Source of the DNA: Haloplasma contractile SSD-17B
Lineage (GTDB): Bacteria; Bacillota_I; Bacilli_A; Haloplasmatales; Haloplasmataceae
Length of the DNA: 64,000 nucleotides
Assembly (NCBI RefSeq): GCF_000215935.2
Contig: NZ_AFNU02000003.1
Span: forward strand, 124,001-188,000
Direction of reading: 5' to 3'
Positions 54,767 through 63,945 of the stretch are shown one piece after another; positions within the stretch are counted from its first letter, which is position 1; each line of letters starts with the position of its first letter. A model generated the notes under the pieces. It made no database searches and was not told where the DNA came from. It saw only the letters and a list, made by a program, of their open reading frames with translations. Position numbers and translations under genes: made by a program.

Positions 54767-55585
54767 TTAGTTTACTGCTACAACCGCACCGTCATATGTA
54801 TCAATAATAAATTGCTTTACTTCTTCTGATTGTAATACATCTACCAATGCTTTAATTTTCTCAGTATTTTGATCGCCATCATTTACTGCTACGACATTGA
54901 CATATGGCGAATCAGCCCCTTCAATAGCAATTGCATCCTCTAATGGATTTAAACCACCATCTAAAGCAAAGTTCGTGTTGATTAATACAGCAGCTCCTTC
55001 ATCATTGTTATAAGCTGTCACTAGGTACCCTGCATCAACTTGCTTAAATGTTAAGTTGTTTGGATTTTGAGATGTATTTTCTTCTAATTCATCTATATCG
55101 ATTGGGTCAAAATTGACACCATCTGGTAAGCTAATAAGGCCATTTGAGTTTAGTAGTCTTAATACCCGAGGATGATCACTAACAGATTTACTGATTATAA
55201 TGATTGATCCATTTTCAATATCGTCTAAAGAATCAATACTTGCATCAGGTGAATAAATTCCGATTGGCTCAATATGAATTCCACCTGCATTTACAATATT
55301 AGTGCCATGTTCCTTATTATATAACTCTAAATAAGGGATATGTTGAAAATAGTTTGCATCAAGTTCTCCCTCTGTGAGGTTTAAGTTAGGTAGAACATAA
55401 TCTTGAAACTCTACGATTTCAAGTTCATACCCTTTTTCTTTAAGTATTGGTTTAGCGAATTCTAAGATTTCAGCATGCGGAACATTAGTTGCACCAACTA
55501 CAATTTTATTTTCTGCTTGAGACCCGCAAGCAGTTAGTACAGTAATAATTGAAACTAGAATAAATAAGATACTTAATTTTTTCAT
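54767..55585 (-). CDS. metQ: Methionine ABC transporter substrate-binding lipoprotein
   Basis: 272 residues. Lipoprotein signal (SIITVLTACGSQAE, Cys about residue 20) then the NlpA/MetQ fold: VVGATNVPHAEIL, VEFQDYVLPNLNL, DANYFQHIPYLE and QVDAGYLVTAYNND. It captures methionine for MetNI. Third gene of the metN-metI-metQ operon, controlled by the upstream SAM riboswitch. Confidence 0.95.
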   Translation of the reverse strand: MKKLSILFILVSIITVLTACGSQAENKIVVGATNVPHAEILEFAKPILKEKGYELEIVEFQDYVLPNLNLTEGELDANYFQHIPYLELYNKEHGTNIVNAGGIHIEPIGIYSPDASIDSLDDIENGSIIIISKSVSDHPRVLRLLNSNGLISLPDGVNFDPIDIDELEENTSQNPNNLTFKQVDAGYLVTAYNNDEGAAVLINTNFALDGGLNPLEDAIAIEGADSPYVNVVAVNDGDQNTEKIKALVDVLQSEEVKQFIIDTYDGAVVAVN

Positions 55586-55601
55586 TTTATACTCTCTCCT
55601 T

Positions 55602-56303
55602 TTATCGTTTATCTATATGTTTAGTTATTTGATCTCCAATGAATTGGATGATAAATACAATGATAAGAATAATGATTGTTGAAACAAACGTGATTCCCAT
55701 ACGGTTTCTTTGAAATCCATCAAAATAAGCTAGGTCTCCTAGACCTCCTGAACCAATTGCTCCTGCAAGAGCAGTATACCCCACTAACATGATTGTTGTT
55801 ACTGTAATACCTGACACTAATGCTGGCTTTGATTCAGGTAATAAAACTTTAAAAATGATTTCTAATTCATTTGCACCCATTGAACGTGCTGCTTCAATAA
55901 CACCTTTATCAACTTCACGTAGTCCGATTACAACTAGACGTGCATAAAATGGAGCAGAACCAATGACAAGCGCTGGTAATGCAGCATTCGGCCCCAAAAT
56001 CGTTCCAATTAAAACTTTTGTAAAAGGAATTAATAAAATAATCAAGATCAGAAATGGTATTGATCGAAACACATTAATAATAGCTGATACAGCTAAGTTT
56101 ATTAGTTTACTACCTGTACTTTTATTATTTTTACTTGTCATGTATAAAAGCAAACCTAGAATAATACCAATTATAAATGTCAGAACTGCTGTAATAAGTG
56201 TCATATATAAGGTTTCATAAGTTGCCTCTATCATTTTGTCCCATTTTACTTGATCAATTAACCCCTTAAGAGATGAGTTATCGACTCGGAGTATTATATT
56301 CAT
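55602..56303 (-). CDS. metI: Methionine ABC transporter permease
   Basis: 233 residues, five or six membrane helices. The EAA loop reads VIEAARSMGANELEIIFKVLLPE, with SAPFYARLVVIGLREVD before it. Start overlaps the metN stop by four bases (translational coupling). Confidence 0.95.
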   Translation of the reverse strand: MNIILRVDNSSLKGLIDQVKWDKMIEATYETLYMTLITAVLTFIIGIILGLLLYMTSKNNKSTGSKLINLAVSAIINVFRSIPFLILIILLIPFTKVLIGTILGPNAALPALVIGSAPFYARLVVIGLREVDKGVIEAARSMGANELEIIFKVLLPESKPALVSGITVTTIMLVGYTALAGAIGSGGLGDLAYFDGFQRNRMGITFVSTIIILIIVFIIQFIGDQITKHIDKR

Positions 56304-57316
56304 TTATTAATCACCTCTACCTTTATGCCTCTACCTATAAGATAATCAATACATGGTTGTATGTCATCTCCTGTAAATTGAGTATACAACGTTCCATATG
56401 AACCATTAGACGTTTGAACGATTTTTCCATGTAAGATGTTTATATGCGTGTTAAATTTCTTAATAGCATTTGATATGGCAGGTTCATCTATATCATTCTT
56501 GATATATTTTAATATTACTATTTCACCGTCTGGATATTGTTTAATTAGGTGATTGATAATCTCATTAGAATCATCATCCTCTATCACTTGTTTTACAAAG
56601 TTCTGAGTTGTTTTTTGTTTAGGATTCGTAAAGACTTCAAGTACATTGCCAGATTCGATAATCGCTCCATTTTCCATTACAGAAACACGATTGCATATTT
56701 TTTGTATTACATGCATTTCGTGTGTTATTAGAACAATCGTAATATTTAGTGTCTTATTTATGGTAGATAGTAAATCTAGAATTGAATCTGTTGTTTGTGG
56801 GTCGAGTGCTGATGTTGCCTCGTCACAAAGTAAAATACTAGGTTTATTTGCCAGTGCTCGAGCAATTCCAACACGTTGCTTTTGTCCTCCACTTAATTCA
56901 GACGGATAAGCATCTTCTCGACCCTCTAATCCGACCAATTTGATCAACTCTAAAACGCGTTCATTTAATTCCTCACGGCCACAACCAGCAATTTCCAATG
57001 GAAACGCAATATTTTCACGAACGGTACGTGACCACAGAAGATTAAAGTGTTGAAAGACCATTCCAATTTGTTGACGAGATTTTCTTAATTGTCTGCTCGT
57101 TAATTGATTAAGATTTTGACCATGAACTATGACTTCACCACAGGTAGGCGTTTCAAGTAGGTTTAAAATTCGAATTAGTGTGCTTTTTCCTGCACCACTA
57201 TAGCCAATAATCCCATAAATTTCACCTTTCTCTATATCCAAGTTTATATCAGTTACCGCATGAATTGTCTTTTGTTTAGAATTAAATACTTTAGATATAT
57301 TCGTTAATGTAATCAA
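56300..57316 (-). CDS. metN: Methionine ABC transporter ATP-binding protein
   Basis: 338 residues. Walker A GYSGAGKSTLIR, signature LSGGQKQRVGIARAL, Walker B ILLCDEATSALDP, switch His in LITHEMHVI. The C-terminal about 90 residues are the NIL ligand-binding domain that senses methionine and inhibits transport. First gene after the second SAM riboswitch. Confidence 0.96.
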   Translation of the reverse strand: MITLTNISKVFNSKQKTIHAVTDINLDIEKGEIYGIIGYSGAGKSTLIRILNLLETPTCGEVIVHGQNLNQLTSRQLRKSRQQIGMVFQHFNLLWSRTVRENIAFPLEIAGCGREELNERVLELIKLVGLEGREDAYPSELSGGQKQRVGIARALANKPSILLCDEATSALDPQTTDSILDLLSTINKTLNITIVLITHEMHVIQKICNRVSVMENGAIIESGNVLEVFTNPKQKTTQNFVKQVIEDDDSNEIINHLIKQYPDGEIVILKYIKNDIDEPAISNAIKKFNTHINILHGKIVQTSNGSYGTLYTQFTGDDIQPCIDYLIGRGIKVEVINK

Positions 57317-57370
57317 TAAAATCCCTCCTATATCGTTCTCTCTTTCATTTAATTGATCATTTATGTATAA

Positions 57371-57404
57371 AAAAAATCCCTTCTACCATAAGAGTAGAAA
57401 GGAT
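57371..57404 (-). terminator. Intrinsic terminator of the metN SAM riboswitch
   Basis: Minus strand AATCCTTTCTAC / GTAGAAGGGATT with a 7-base loop and a T8 tail, between the aptamer and metN. Confidence 0.93.
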
Positions 57405-57424
57405 TAACATATAAAAAAATGTCT

Positions 57425-57541
57425 CCTCTCTTATCTCTCAAGGTAAATATACCTTGCAGGAGTTAGCACCTTTTCAACATAAGTAGTTGAAGGTTGCCGG
57501 GCATCGTAGGGCCAGTCCCTCTGCCGCTCTTGATAAGAGTA
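57425..57541 (-). promoter_or_regulatory. SAM-I (S-box) riboswitch, copy 2, upstream of metNIQ
   Basis: P1 pairs CTCTTATC (minus strand 5' arm, 57532-57539) with GATAAGAG (57427-57434). Core blocks GAGGGACTGGCCCTACGATGC, CCGGCAACC and AAGGTGCTAACTCCTGCA are all present in order. Turns off the uptake operon when SAM is plentiful. Confidence 0.97.
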
Positions 57542-57603
57542 ATCAATTAAATTTTTAATATAAAAGTAATTATAGCAATATTTTTATAAATGTCAATTGT
57601 TTT

Positions 57604-58206
57604 TTATTCATTTTTTTCAATTTCCTCATTATTCATTCCGTGAGTTGAAAATAAATCGGTTTCATCAGGTACGCCATCATTAAAGTCGCCTAATAACTCA
57701 GGAAGTTCCTCTAGAGAATTTAGGCCAAAATAGTCTAAGAAGTCAGAGGTTGTACCATATATAATTGGGCGTCCTGGAGTTTCTAAACGACCAACCTCTT
57801 TGATCAGTGACATAGCAAGTAAACGTCTTACAATATTATCACTATTTGTTCCTCGAATGTCTTCAATTTCAGCACGTGTTACAGGTTGCTTATAGGCAAC
57901 GATTGATAATACCTCCATCGTTGCATTTGATAATCGCGTTTTTTTAGGATCCGTTAAAAATTTCTTAAAATAGTCGAAGTACTCTCTACTCGTTGCCATT
58001 CGAAATGATTCTGCTGTATTAATAATCGTAATTCCTCGTCCATTATCGTTATACATCGATTGTAACGTAGTAATGAGTTCTTTTGCGTCTTGACGATTAA
58101 GGTCAAACACATATTGAATTTGTTCTATAGTAATACCATCATCACCTGAAACATATAAAATAGCCTCTAACGCTGCTAATAAACGGCTTTTATTCAATTC
58201 CTGCAT
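57604..58206 (-). CDS. scpB: Segregation and condensation protein B
   Basis: 200 residues from the ATG at 58206, with AGGTGAG upstream. Two winged helices; EALLFVSG-like ALEAILYVSGDDGIT near the start, VLSIVAYKQPVTRAEIEDIRG and LGRPIIYGTTSDFLDYFGL are ScpB signatures. Part of the SMC condensin complex. Overlaps scpA by 17 bp. Confidence 0.95.
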   Translation of the reverse strand: MQELNKSRLLAALEAILYVSGDDGITIEQIQYVFDLNRQDAKELITTLQSMYNDNGRGITIINTAESFRMATSREYFDYFKKFLTDPKKTRLSNATMEVLSIVAYKQPVTRAEIEDIRGTNSDNIVRRLLAMSLIKEVGRLETPGRPIIYGTTSDFLDYFGLNSLEELPELLGDFNDGVPDETDLFSTHGMNNEEIEKNE

Positions 58207-58954
58207 TAATCTCACCTGTCTCTATTTCTGTTTTACGAATTAAAATGTCATCGTATGTGTGATCTTGTTCAATGCTAATCGTCTTTGCTTTTGCCAACTC
58301 TAATATTGCTAAGAACGTCGTTACAACTAGTTCACGAGTCGTGTTCTCGTCGAATAAATTCGCAAACATGATTTCATCTACATCCGCAAATAAATCATTT
58401 AACTGATTAATACGTTCCTCAATTGTTATAGTACGCGTCCTAATCTTTGTCTGTAACGGTTTATGAAGATTATACCGACGTAACACACGATTGAATGCAC
58501 TAAGTAGCTCAGTTGCATCAACATCATCCGATAATAATTCCCTAGCATCTGTCTTAACCTCAGAAGATAAATCAGTCGGGAGTTTAGTTAAATGTTTGCC
58601 ACGCTCTTCTTCTAAATCTTTAAACTTCTCAGATACATCTTTAAAGAGTTTGTATAACTTTAATCGACGCTTTAACTTTTCTTCAGGGTCTTCTTCTTCA
58701 TATTCAAGATCTTCATCTAACTTAGGCTTTGGTAGAATCATTTTACTTTTTATATAAGTAAGATGCGCTGCCATTACTAAATACTCACTTGCAACCTCTA
58801 GATTCAACTCTTCCATTGATCGAATAAAGTTTAAGTATTGATCTGTAATTTCAGTTACATTCACATCATCAATATCTACTTTCATATCTTTAATCATAAA
58901 TAATAATAAATCTAAAGGTCCCTCAAAAGCATCTATTTTTACTTTATACTCCAT
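58190..58954 (-). CDS. scpA: Segregation and condensation protein A (kleisin)
   Basis: 254 residues from the ATG at 58954 (AGGTGAT site). The kleisin N-terminus FEGPLDLLLFMIKDMKVDI and YLVMAAHLTYIKSKMILP are diagnostic, with the C-terminal winged helix (TTFLAILELAKAKTISIEQ) that contacts SMC. Confidence 0.96.
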   Translation of the reverse strand: MEYKVKIDAFEGPLDLLLFMIKDMKVDIDDVNVTEITDQYLNFIRSMEELNLEVASEYLVMAAHLTYIKSKMILPKPKLDEDLEYEEEDPEEKLKRRLKLYKLFKDVSEKFKDLEEERGKHLTKLPTDLSSEVKTDARELLSDDVDATELLSAFNRVLRRYNLHKPLQTKIRTRTITIEERINQLNDLFADVDEIMFANLFDENTTRELVVTTFLAILELAKAKTISIEQDHTYDDILIRKTEIETGEINAGIE

Positions 58955-59141
58955 TTTTATCACCTACATTTACATAGCAATATTTTAACGTTATTTAGTC
59001 ATTATTGTCAATTGATTTTCGAATATAATGTAAAATGTTCGCGAATTCAATCACAATTTATTGAAAATCTCTTTAAGTTACTGTTATTTGTGCTTAAACT
59101 CGTTATAAAATCATCCTATTATCTGTTACTTTTTAACAAAC

Positions 59142-59186
59142 AAAAAAGTAGTTGTATACACTCAGTTTGAGTTTACACAACTACTT
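59142..59186 (-). terminator. Terminator of the spoVA operon
   Basis: Minus strand AAGTAGTTGTGTAAACTC with GAGTGTATACAACTACTT and a T6 run, just past spoVAF. Confidence 0.92.
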
Positions 59187-59197
59187 AATAAGTAAAC

Positions 59198-60640
59198 TTA
59201 TTTTTTAGATTTTTTTTGATCGGTATTTCCGTCATAGACTCTAAGGAAAATGTTTAAAAATCCCTTTAGGTTAAATGGTAATAATGGATACAGATAAGGT
59301 TGGTTAAAACTCTTAGTAAATGCTAACCCTAGAGTAAAGAAAGCAAAACTTCCAACAAATCCCCATAAACCAAAGAACCATGTACAAATAATCATGACAA
59401 TTTTTACGATTTTATTTGCAATACTTAGTTCATAACTTGGTGTCGCAAATGTTCCTAATTGAGAAATAGCAACATAAAGTACAACTTCAGGAGTGAATAA
59501 TCCTACATCGATTGCAATCTGTCCAACTAAAATACCGGCTACAATTCCCATTGCAGTTGACAATGGTGTTGGAGTGTGAATTGCCGCCATTCTTAAAATT
59601 TCAAGACCAAATTCGCCAAGCAATACCTGAAAGATAATTGGAACATTTCCCGGGTCATCGGGACCTATATACCTCAGATTTTCAGGTAATAAGTCGGGTT
59701 GTTTTACTACTAAGATCCAAAGTGGAACTAAAAAGATTGAACCGACTACACCTAATACTCTAGAAAATCTTAGAAATGATCCTGCTACCTTTGTTTGTCT
59801 ATATTCCTCAGCATGCTGTAACTGATCAAAGTAAGTGGTTGGAGCGATGATCACACTTGGCGATGTATCAACGATTATTCCAATTTTCCCATGGTAAAGA
59901 TGGATGGCCAAAGTATCTGGTCTTTCCGTATACCGAACTTTTGGAAACGGATTGATTCCTTGATTTAAAATCAAGGTTTCAAGTTTTTTATCTGACATTG
60001 TTAATTCGTTTACATCAATTTTCTGAATTCGATCTCGTATGTCATTAACAACTTTTTCATCTGCTTTCCCTTTAATATAGGTGATACAAACATCAGTCTT
60101 GGATTTCTTTCCGACTTTAAAAATTTCATGTCTCAAATTTCCATCCCGTATACGACGCCTAGTAAGCGCGGTATTAATAATGATATTCTCCGTAAATCCG
60201 TCACGACTACCTCTTACAACTTTCTCAGTATCAGGCTCTGCAGGCTGTCTACCTGGGTAACTCCTTACATCAACAATTAATCCTTTTGTTTCACCATCAA
60301 TTAAGATTCCTAATAAACCAGATAAAACATCGACAGAAAAGACTTCAAGGTCTTCGACTTCTTCAACCTGTTGATGAACAACTCGGTTATAGATAATAGA
60401 ATAGGCCTCTTTACCGCTTACCTTTTCTACATCATTTAAACGAACTAATGATTGAATCAATTCAATTACATATTCTACATTCGTTAAACCGGTCACATAG
60501 AATAGATGTACCTTACGGTCTCCTATTATTAAATCTCGTACGCCTACATCAAAACTTTCGTCTACACCTAACTTCTTCTTTAAATACTCTGTATTTTCAA
60601 ACAGTTTTTTAGATATTGGTGTGTAATCTTCATATTCCAT
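59198..60640 (-). CDS. spoVAF: Stage V sporulation protein AF (GerA-family)
   Basis: 480 residues from the ATG at 60640, six bases after AGGAGG; the earlier ATG touches the site. A soluble N-terminal GerA-type domain (SRDGFTENIIINTALTRRRIRD) and five C-terminal membrane helices (LRFSRVLGVVGSIFLVPLW). In Bacillus, SpoVAF forms a channel with FigP that amplifies germination ion release. Last gene in the operon. Confidence 0.93.
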   Translation of the reverse strand: MEYEDYTPISKKLFENTEYLKKKLGVDESFDVGVRDLIIGDRKVHLFYVTGLTNVEYVIELIQSLVRLNDVEKVSGKEAYSIIYNRVVHQQVEEVEDLEVFSVDVLSGLLGILIDGETKGLIVDVRSYPGRQPAEPDTEKVVRGSRDGFTENIIINTALTRRRIRDGNLRHEIFKVGKKSKTDVCITYIKGKADEKVVNDIRDRIQKIDVNELTMSDKKLETLILNQGINPFPKVRYTERPDTLAIHLYHGKIGIIVDTSPSVIIAPTTYFDQLQHAEEYRQTKVAGSFLRFSRVLGVVGSIFLVPLWILVVKQPDLLPENLRYIGPDDPGNVPIIFQVLLGEFGLEILRMAAIHTPTPLSTAMGIVAGILVGQIAIDVGLFTPEVVLYVAISQLGTFATPSYELSIANKIVKIVMIICTWFFGLWGFVGSFAFFTLGLAFTKSFNQPYLYPLLPFNLKGFLNIFLRVYDGNTDQKKSKK

Positions 60641-60667
60641 TGACATCCTCCTTTCTTCTTTTTTCCA

Positions 60668-61033
60668 CTAACCTTTTGGCTTAAAAAATACCGCAACTAA
60701 GAATCCAAATAGAATGGCTGCTGTAATACCACTTGCAGTTATATCAAACATGCCCATACCTATACCTAAAATTCCTGGATCGACTTCATGGGATTTTGCA
60801 ATAGCACCATGCATTAAGGAGTGACCAAAACTTGTGATTGGCACAAGAGCTCCTGCTCCTGCAAAATCTACCAATTTATCATATAACATAAATGTGTCAA
60901 GAGCTGCGCCCGCTACTACAAATGAAACCGTTACGTGCCCTGGCGTTAACTTAAAACGATCAACTAATAGTTGTCCTATAACGCATATTATACCAGCTAC
61001 TAAAAACGAATATAAATAAACCATTGGAAACAT
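60668..61033 (-). CDS. spoVAE: Stage V sporulation protein AEB
   Basis: 121 residues, three or four membrane helices. [20 protein letters not shown] and [19 protein letters not shown] are the SpoVAC/AEB-type motifs. Part of the dipicolinate channel complex. The soluble AEA protein that separates AEB from AF in B. subtilis is absent. Confidence 0.93.
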   Translation of the reverse strand: MFPMVYLYSFLVAGIICVIGQLLVDRFKLTPGHVTVSFVVAGAALDTFMLYDKLVDFAGAGALVPITSFGHSLMHGAIAKSHEVDPGILGIGMGMFDITASGITAAILFGFLVAVFFKPKG

Positions 61034-61058
61034 TAATAATCACCTCTTATTTCTATGA

Positions 61059-62062
61059 TTAACATCGTTCAAGCACAACCGCGTGTGCTATGGATGGGAT
61101 AGTATCTTTCTGGAGAATCATGTTCGGATTAAGTAATGCACCCGTTGCAACAACTAGAACTTTATTTAATTCACCTTGTTCTAATTGTTTTTTATATAAC
61201 CATATGTAACGACTGCACAGCAAGCACAACCACTGCCACCTGAGAACGTTGGTTGATCATCACTATAAATCATAAGTCCACAGTCGTTATGAACCTTATC
61301 AATACTGTAGCCTTTATCATTCATGATATCAAGCAAGATTGGTTGCCCCTGTTTTGATAAATCACCTGTTACGATTAAATCATAATAATCAGGTGTGCGA
61401 TTTAGGTCTTTCAGATGTTGAATGATTGTATCACTTGCTGCAGGTGCCATAGCAGTTCCCATATCATTAGGATCGCTCTGCTTAGCATCGATTACCTTTC
61501 CGATCGTGACCGAATCAATTTTAATCTTACTTTTCTCTTTTGAAACTAGTGCTGCGCCACTGCCTGTCACGGTATATGTCAATGTATGTGGTTTTTGACC
61601 AACATACTCAGTAGGATACCTAAACTGCCGTTCTGCTGTTGAATTATGGGAACTCGTTGCAGCAATTATATGATTAAAGTTTCCTCCATCGACTAAGAGT
61701 GCTGCAGTTAGTAACGTTTCCATTGATGTTGAACAAGCACCATACATTCCCATAAATGGGATTTCAAAATCACGCATGACATAGTTACTGATTACCGTCT
61801 GGTTAATTAAATCACCAGCTAATACTAAATCTATTTGTTCTTTTTTAATATTTCCTTTTCTAATTGTATTTTCAAGTGCATCTTGTAATAATCGCTGTTC
61901 AGCCTTTTCCCAATTATCTTCGCCACAATAATTATCTTTATATGTTTTATCAAAGTAATTTTTAAGTGGTCCTTCACTTTCTAATGGTCCAACTACTGAG
62001 TATGCACTTTGTAGATATATATCATGATTTAATTGAATACTTTGTTTTCCGGCCTTTGCCAT
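61059..62062 (-). pseudogene. spoVAD: SpoVAD with a -1 frameshift at A AAA AAC
   Basis: SpoVAD is the thiolase-fold protein that binds dipicolinic acid. The zero frame from the ATG at 62062 (AGAGGGTGA site) runs through FMGMYGACSTSMETLLTAALL and GGSGCACCAVVTYG, then stops at 61181 after GYIKNN. The stop codon is preceded by ATA AAA AAC AAT TAG. A slip of -1 on A AAA AAC continues as QLEQGELNKVLVVATGALL and ends VVLERC at 61059. With it the protein has about 334 residues, close to the 338 of B. subtilis; without it the last conserved strands are lost. Programmed slippage, polymerase slippage on A6, mutation, or a missing A in the sequence are all possible. Confidence 0.88.
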
Positions 62063-62100
62063 AATTTCACCCTCTATCTTAATATTCAAGTTCTAATTGC

Positions 62101-62541
62101 TTAACCTCCAACGAATACAACGCGAATAATTCCAAATATATAGGCAGATACAATACCAAATGTGATAACAGCACCTGCTAGTTTAAACATGTTAGCAGCT
62201 ACTCCAAGTACTAACCCTTCGCTTCTTGCCTCAAGTGCTGCACTCGTCATAGAATTTGCAAATCCCGTAATGGGAACGAATAAACCTGCTCCTGCAAACT
62301 GACCAAATGTGTCTAATACTCCAAAACCTGTTAAAAGAGAAGCTGCTAAAATAAGAGTTACAAGCATTAATGAGTTTGCGTTATCTCGACTTAACTCAAA
62401 ATAGATGAAATATAAGTCGCTTAGTCCTTGACCAATAATCCCGAGTGAACCTCCTACAATAAATGCCCTAAATGAATTTATAAAGTAATTAGGCTTCGTT
62501 TTATTTCGGTTAATATATTTACTGTAATCTTTAGTAGGCAT
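62101..62541 (-). CDS. spoVAC: Stage V sporulation protein AC
   Basis: 146 residues with four or five membrane helices. GGSLGIIGQGLSDLYF and GAGLFVPITGFANSMTSAALEARSEG are typical. It is the mechanosensitive core of the channel that moves dipicolinate. First gene of this reduced spoVA operon; spoVAA and spoVAB are missing between it and sigF. Confidence 0.94.
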   Translation of the reverse strand: MPTKDYSKYINRNKTKPNYFINSFRAFIVGGSLGIIGQGLSDLYFIYFELSRDNANSLMLVTLILAASLLTGFGVLDTFGQFAGAGLFVPITGFANSMTSAALEARSEGLVLGVAANMFKLAGAVITFGIVSAYIFGIIRVVFVGG

Positions 62542-62703
62542 TAAAAAAACCTCCTCGTTTGCCGAATATTTTCATACTAATAATATCTGTAAATCTGTGG
62601 TACTTTATTCTCTTTTAGCATCTAGAATAATTACCATTTATTAACTATTAAGTCTTTATACTACATAAATTCAATCTTTTGCCAGTATGGAAATTGAGAC
62701 ATC

Positions 62704-62737
62704 AAAAAAAAGGATGTCTACAGAGTAAACATCCTTA
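62704..62737 (-). terminator. Terminator between the sigF operon and spoVA
   Basis: Minus strand AAGGATGT and ACATCCTT arms with a T8 tail right after sigF. The two operons are therefore separately expressed. Confidence 0.92.
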
Positions 62738-62762
62738 ATTATAATTTCCTGTTATTTAATTT

Positions 62763-63497
62763 TTATCCTGCTATGTAATACTCTTTTAATTTCTGTAAAA
62801 TTTGTTTTTCAAGTCGTGATACTTTTGATTGTGATATGGCTAATTTCTTAGAGACTTCATTTTGTGTTAGTCCGTAGTAATATCGGTAATAAATTAAATT
62901 CTTTTCAACTTCAGGTAATTTACTAATATAGTCTCGTAAGTAGATTTGGTCAATATTAATATCATACTTATTATCTAAGTTTTTATAACTTAACATGGTT
63001 TGATCATCTACAACCGTTTGCTCTAGTGACATCACTTTATTTCGAGAATTATACGAAAGAATGACATCCTCATAATTCATATCTAATTTGTTTGAAATAT
63101 CCATAATCGACAAGTTTTCATCGCTCTCTTCAATTACTTTATTGATTTTTCGTTGATTCGATAAAACTTTTTTACTTAATTTAATCTGATTTTTATATCT
63201 AAGATAATTTCTCACTTCACCTAATATATACGGTACAGCAAAAGTTGAAAACTGTGTACCATAATTACGATCGAACTTCTTGGCTGCTAGAACGAGTCCG
63301 ATACATCCAGATTGAAATAAGTCTTCCTTTTCATCTCTTAGATATGAAAACTTATTAACGATTGACCAAACGAGTTTATAGTTTGCCTCTACTAACCGAT
63401 TATAATCATTATTCTCTGTAGTCGTTTTCTTTTTTACTCGCTTCTTCTTATTGATTTGTTTTTTTTTTAGTTCGCCATGGTTTTTGTTTGCACTCAT
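62763..63497 (-). CDS. sigF: RNA polymerase sporulation sigma factor SigF
   Basis: 244 residues. Region 2 (LVWSIVNKFSYLRDEKEDLFQSG), region 3, and region 4 (LTQNEVSKKLAISQSKVSRLEKQIL) are all present, with the SigF/G-type spacing. Preceded by a Lys-rich N-terminal extension (KKKQINKKKRVKKKT). Last gene of the spoIIAA-spoIIAB-sigF operon, separated from spoIIAB by two bases, so this is SigF rather than SigG. Confidence 0.95.
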   Translation of the reverse strand: MSANKNHGELKKKQINKKKRVKKKTTTENNDYNRLVEANYKLVWSIVNKFSYLRDEKEDLFQSGCIGLVLAAKKFDRNYGTQFSTFAVPYILGEVRNYLRYKNQIKLSKKVLSNQRKINKVIEESDENLSIMDISNKLDMNYEDVILSYNSRNKVMSLEQTVVDDQTMLSYKNLDNKYDINIDQIYLRDYISKLPEVEKNLIYYRYYYGLTQNEVSKKLAISQSKVSRLEKQILQKLKEYYIAG

Positions 63498-63499
63498 AT

Positions 63500-63943
63500 C
63501 TATGCCGACTTAATTTCTTTTTCTCGAATCTTTTTTACCACTTTTATTTCTGTTCCTTTTCCTAATGACGAACTAATTGTAAATCCATCAGCGAATGCTT
63601 CCATGATCGTAAGTCCCATACCGGAACGTTCTTCATCAGGTTTAGTAGTAAAAAAGATTTCTTTTGCTTTTTCTGTATTTGGTATACCTTTTCCGTAGTC
63701 TCTGATTTTTACAGTTACCTTATTTCCAACATATTCAACTCTTAATTTAATTTGTCCAAAACTATCCTCATATCCATGAACAATACTATTAGTTACTGCT
63801 TCTGATACGATTGTCTTGATTTCATTTACTTCCTCTAGCGTTGGATCTAAAGGCATAATGAATCCAGCTACAAAAATTCTTGCAAATGCTTCATTTTCAC
63901 TAATTGCATCAAACACAACTTCAGCACGATTTGTTCTACTCAT
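63500..63943 (-). CDS. spoIIAB: Anti-sigma F factor / serine kinase SpoIIAB
   Basis: 147 residues of a GHKL kinase: EIKTIVSEAVTNSIVHGYE (N box), VKIRDYGKGIPN (G1) and RSGMGLTIMEAFADG (G2). Binds and inhibits SigF, and phosphorylates SpoIIAA. Confidence 0.96.
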   Translation of the reverse strand: MSRTNRAEVVFDAISENEAFARIFVAGFIMPLDPTLEEVNEIKTIVSEAVTNSIVHGYEDSFGQIKLRVEYVGNKVTVKIRDYGKGIPNTEKAKEIFFTTKPDEERSGMGLTIMEAFADGFTISSSLGKGTEIKVVKKIREKEIKSA

Positions 63944-63945
63944 GA

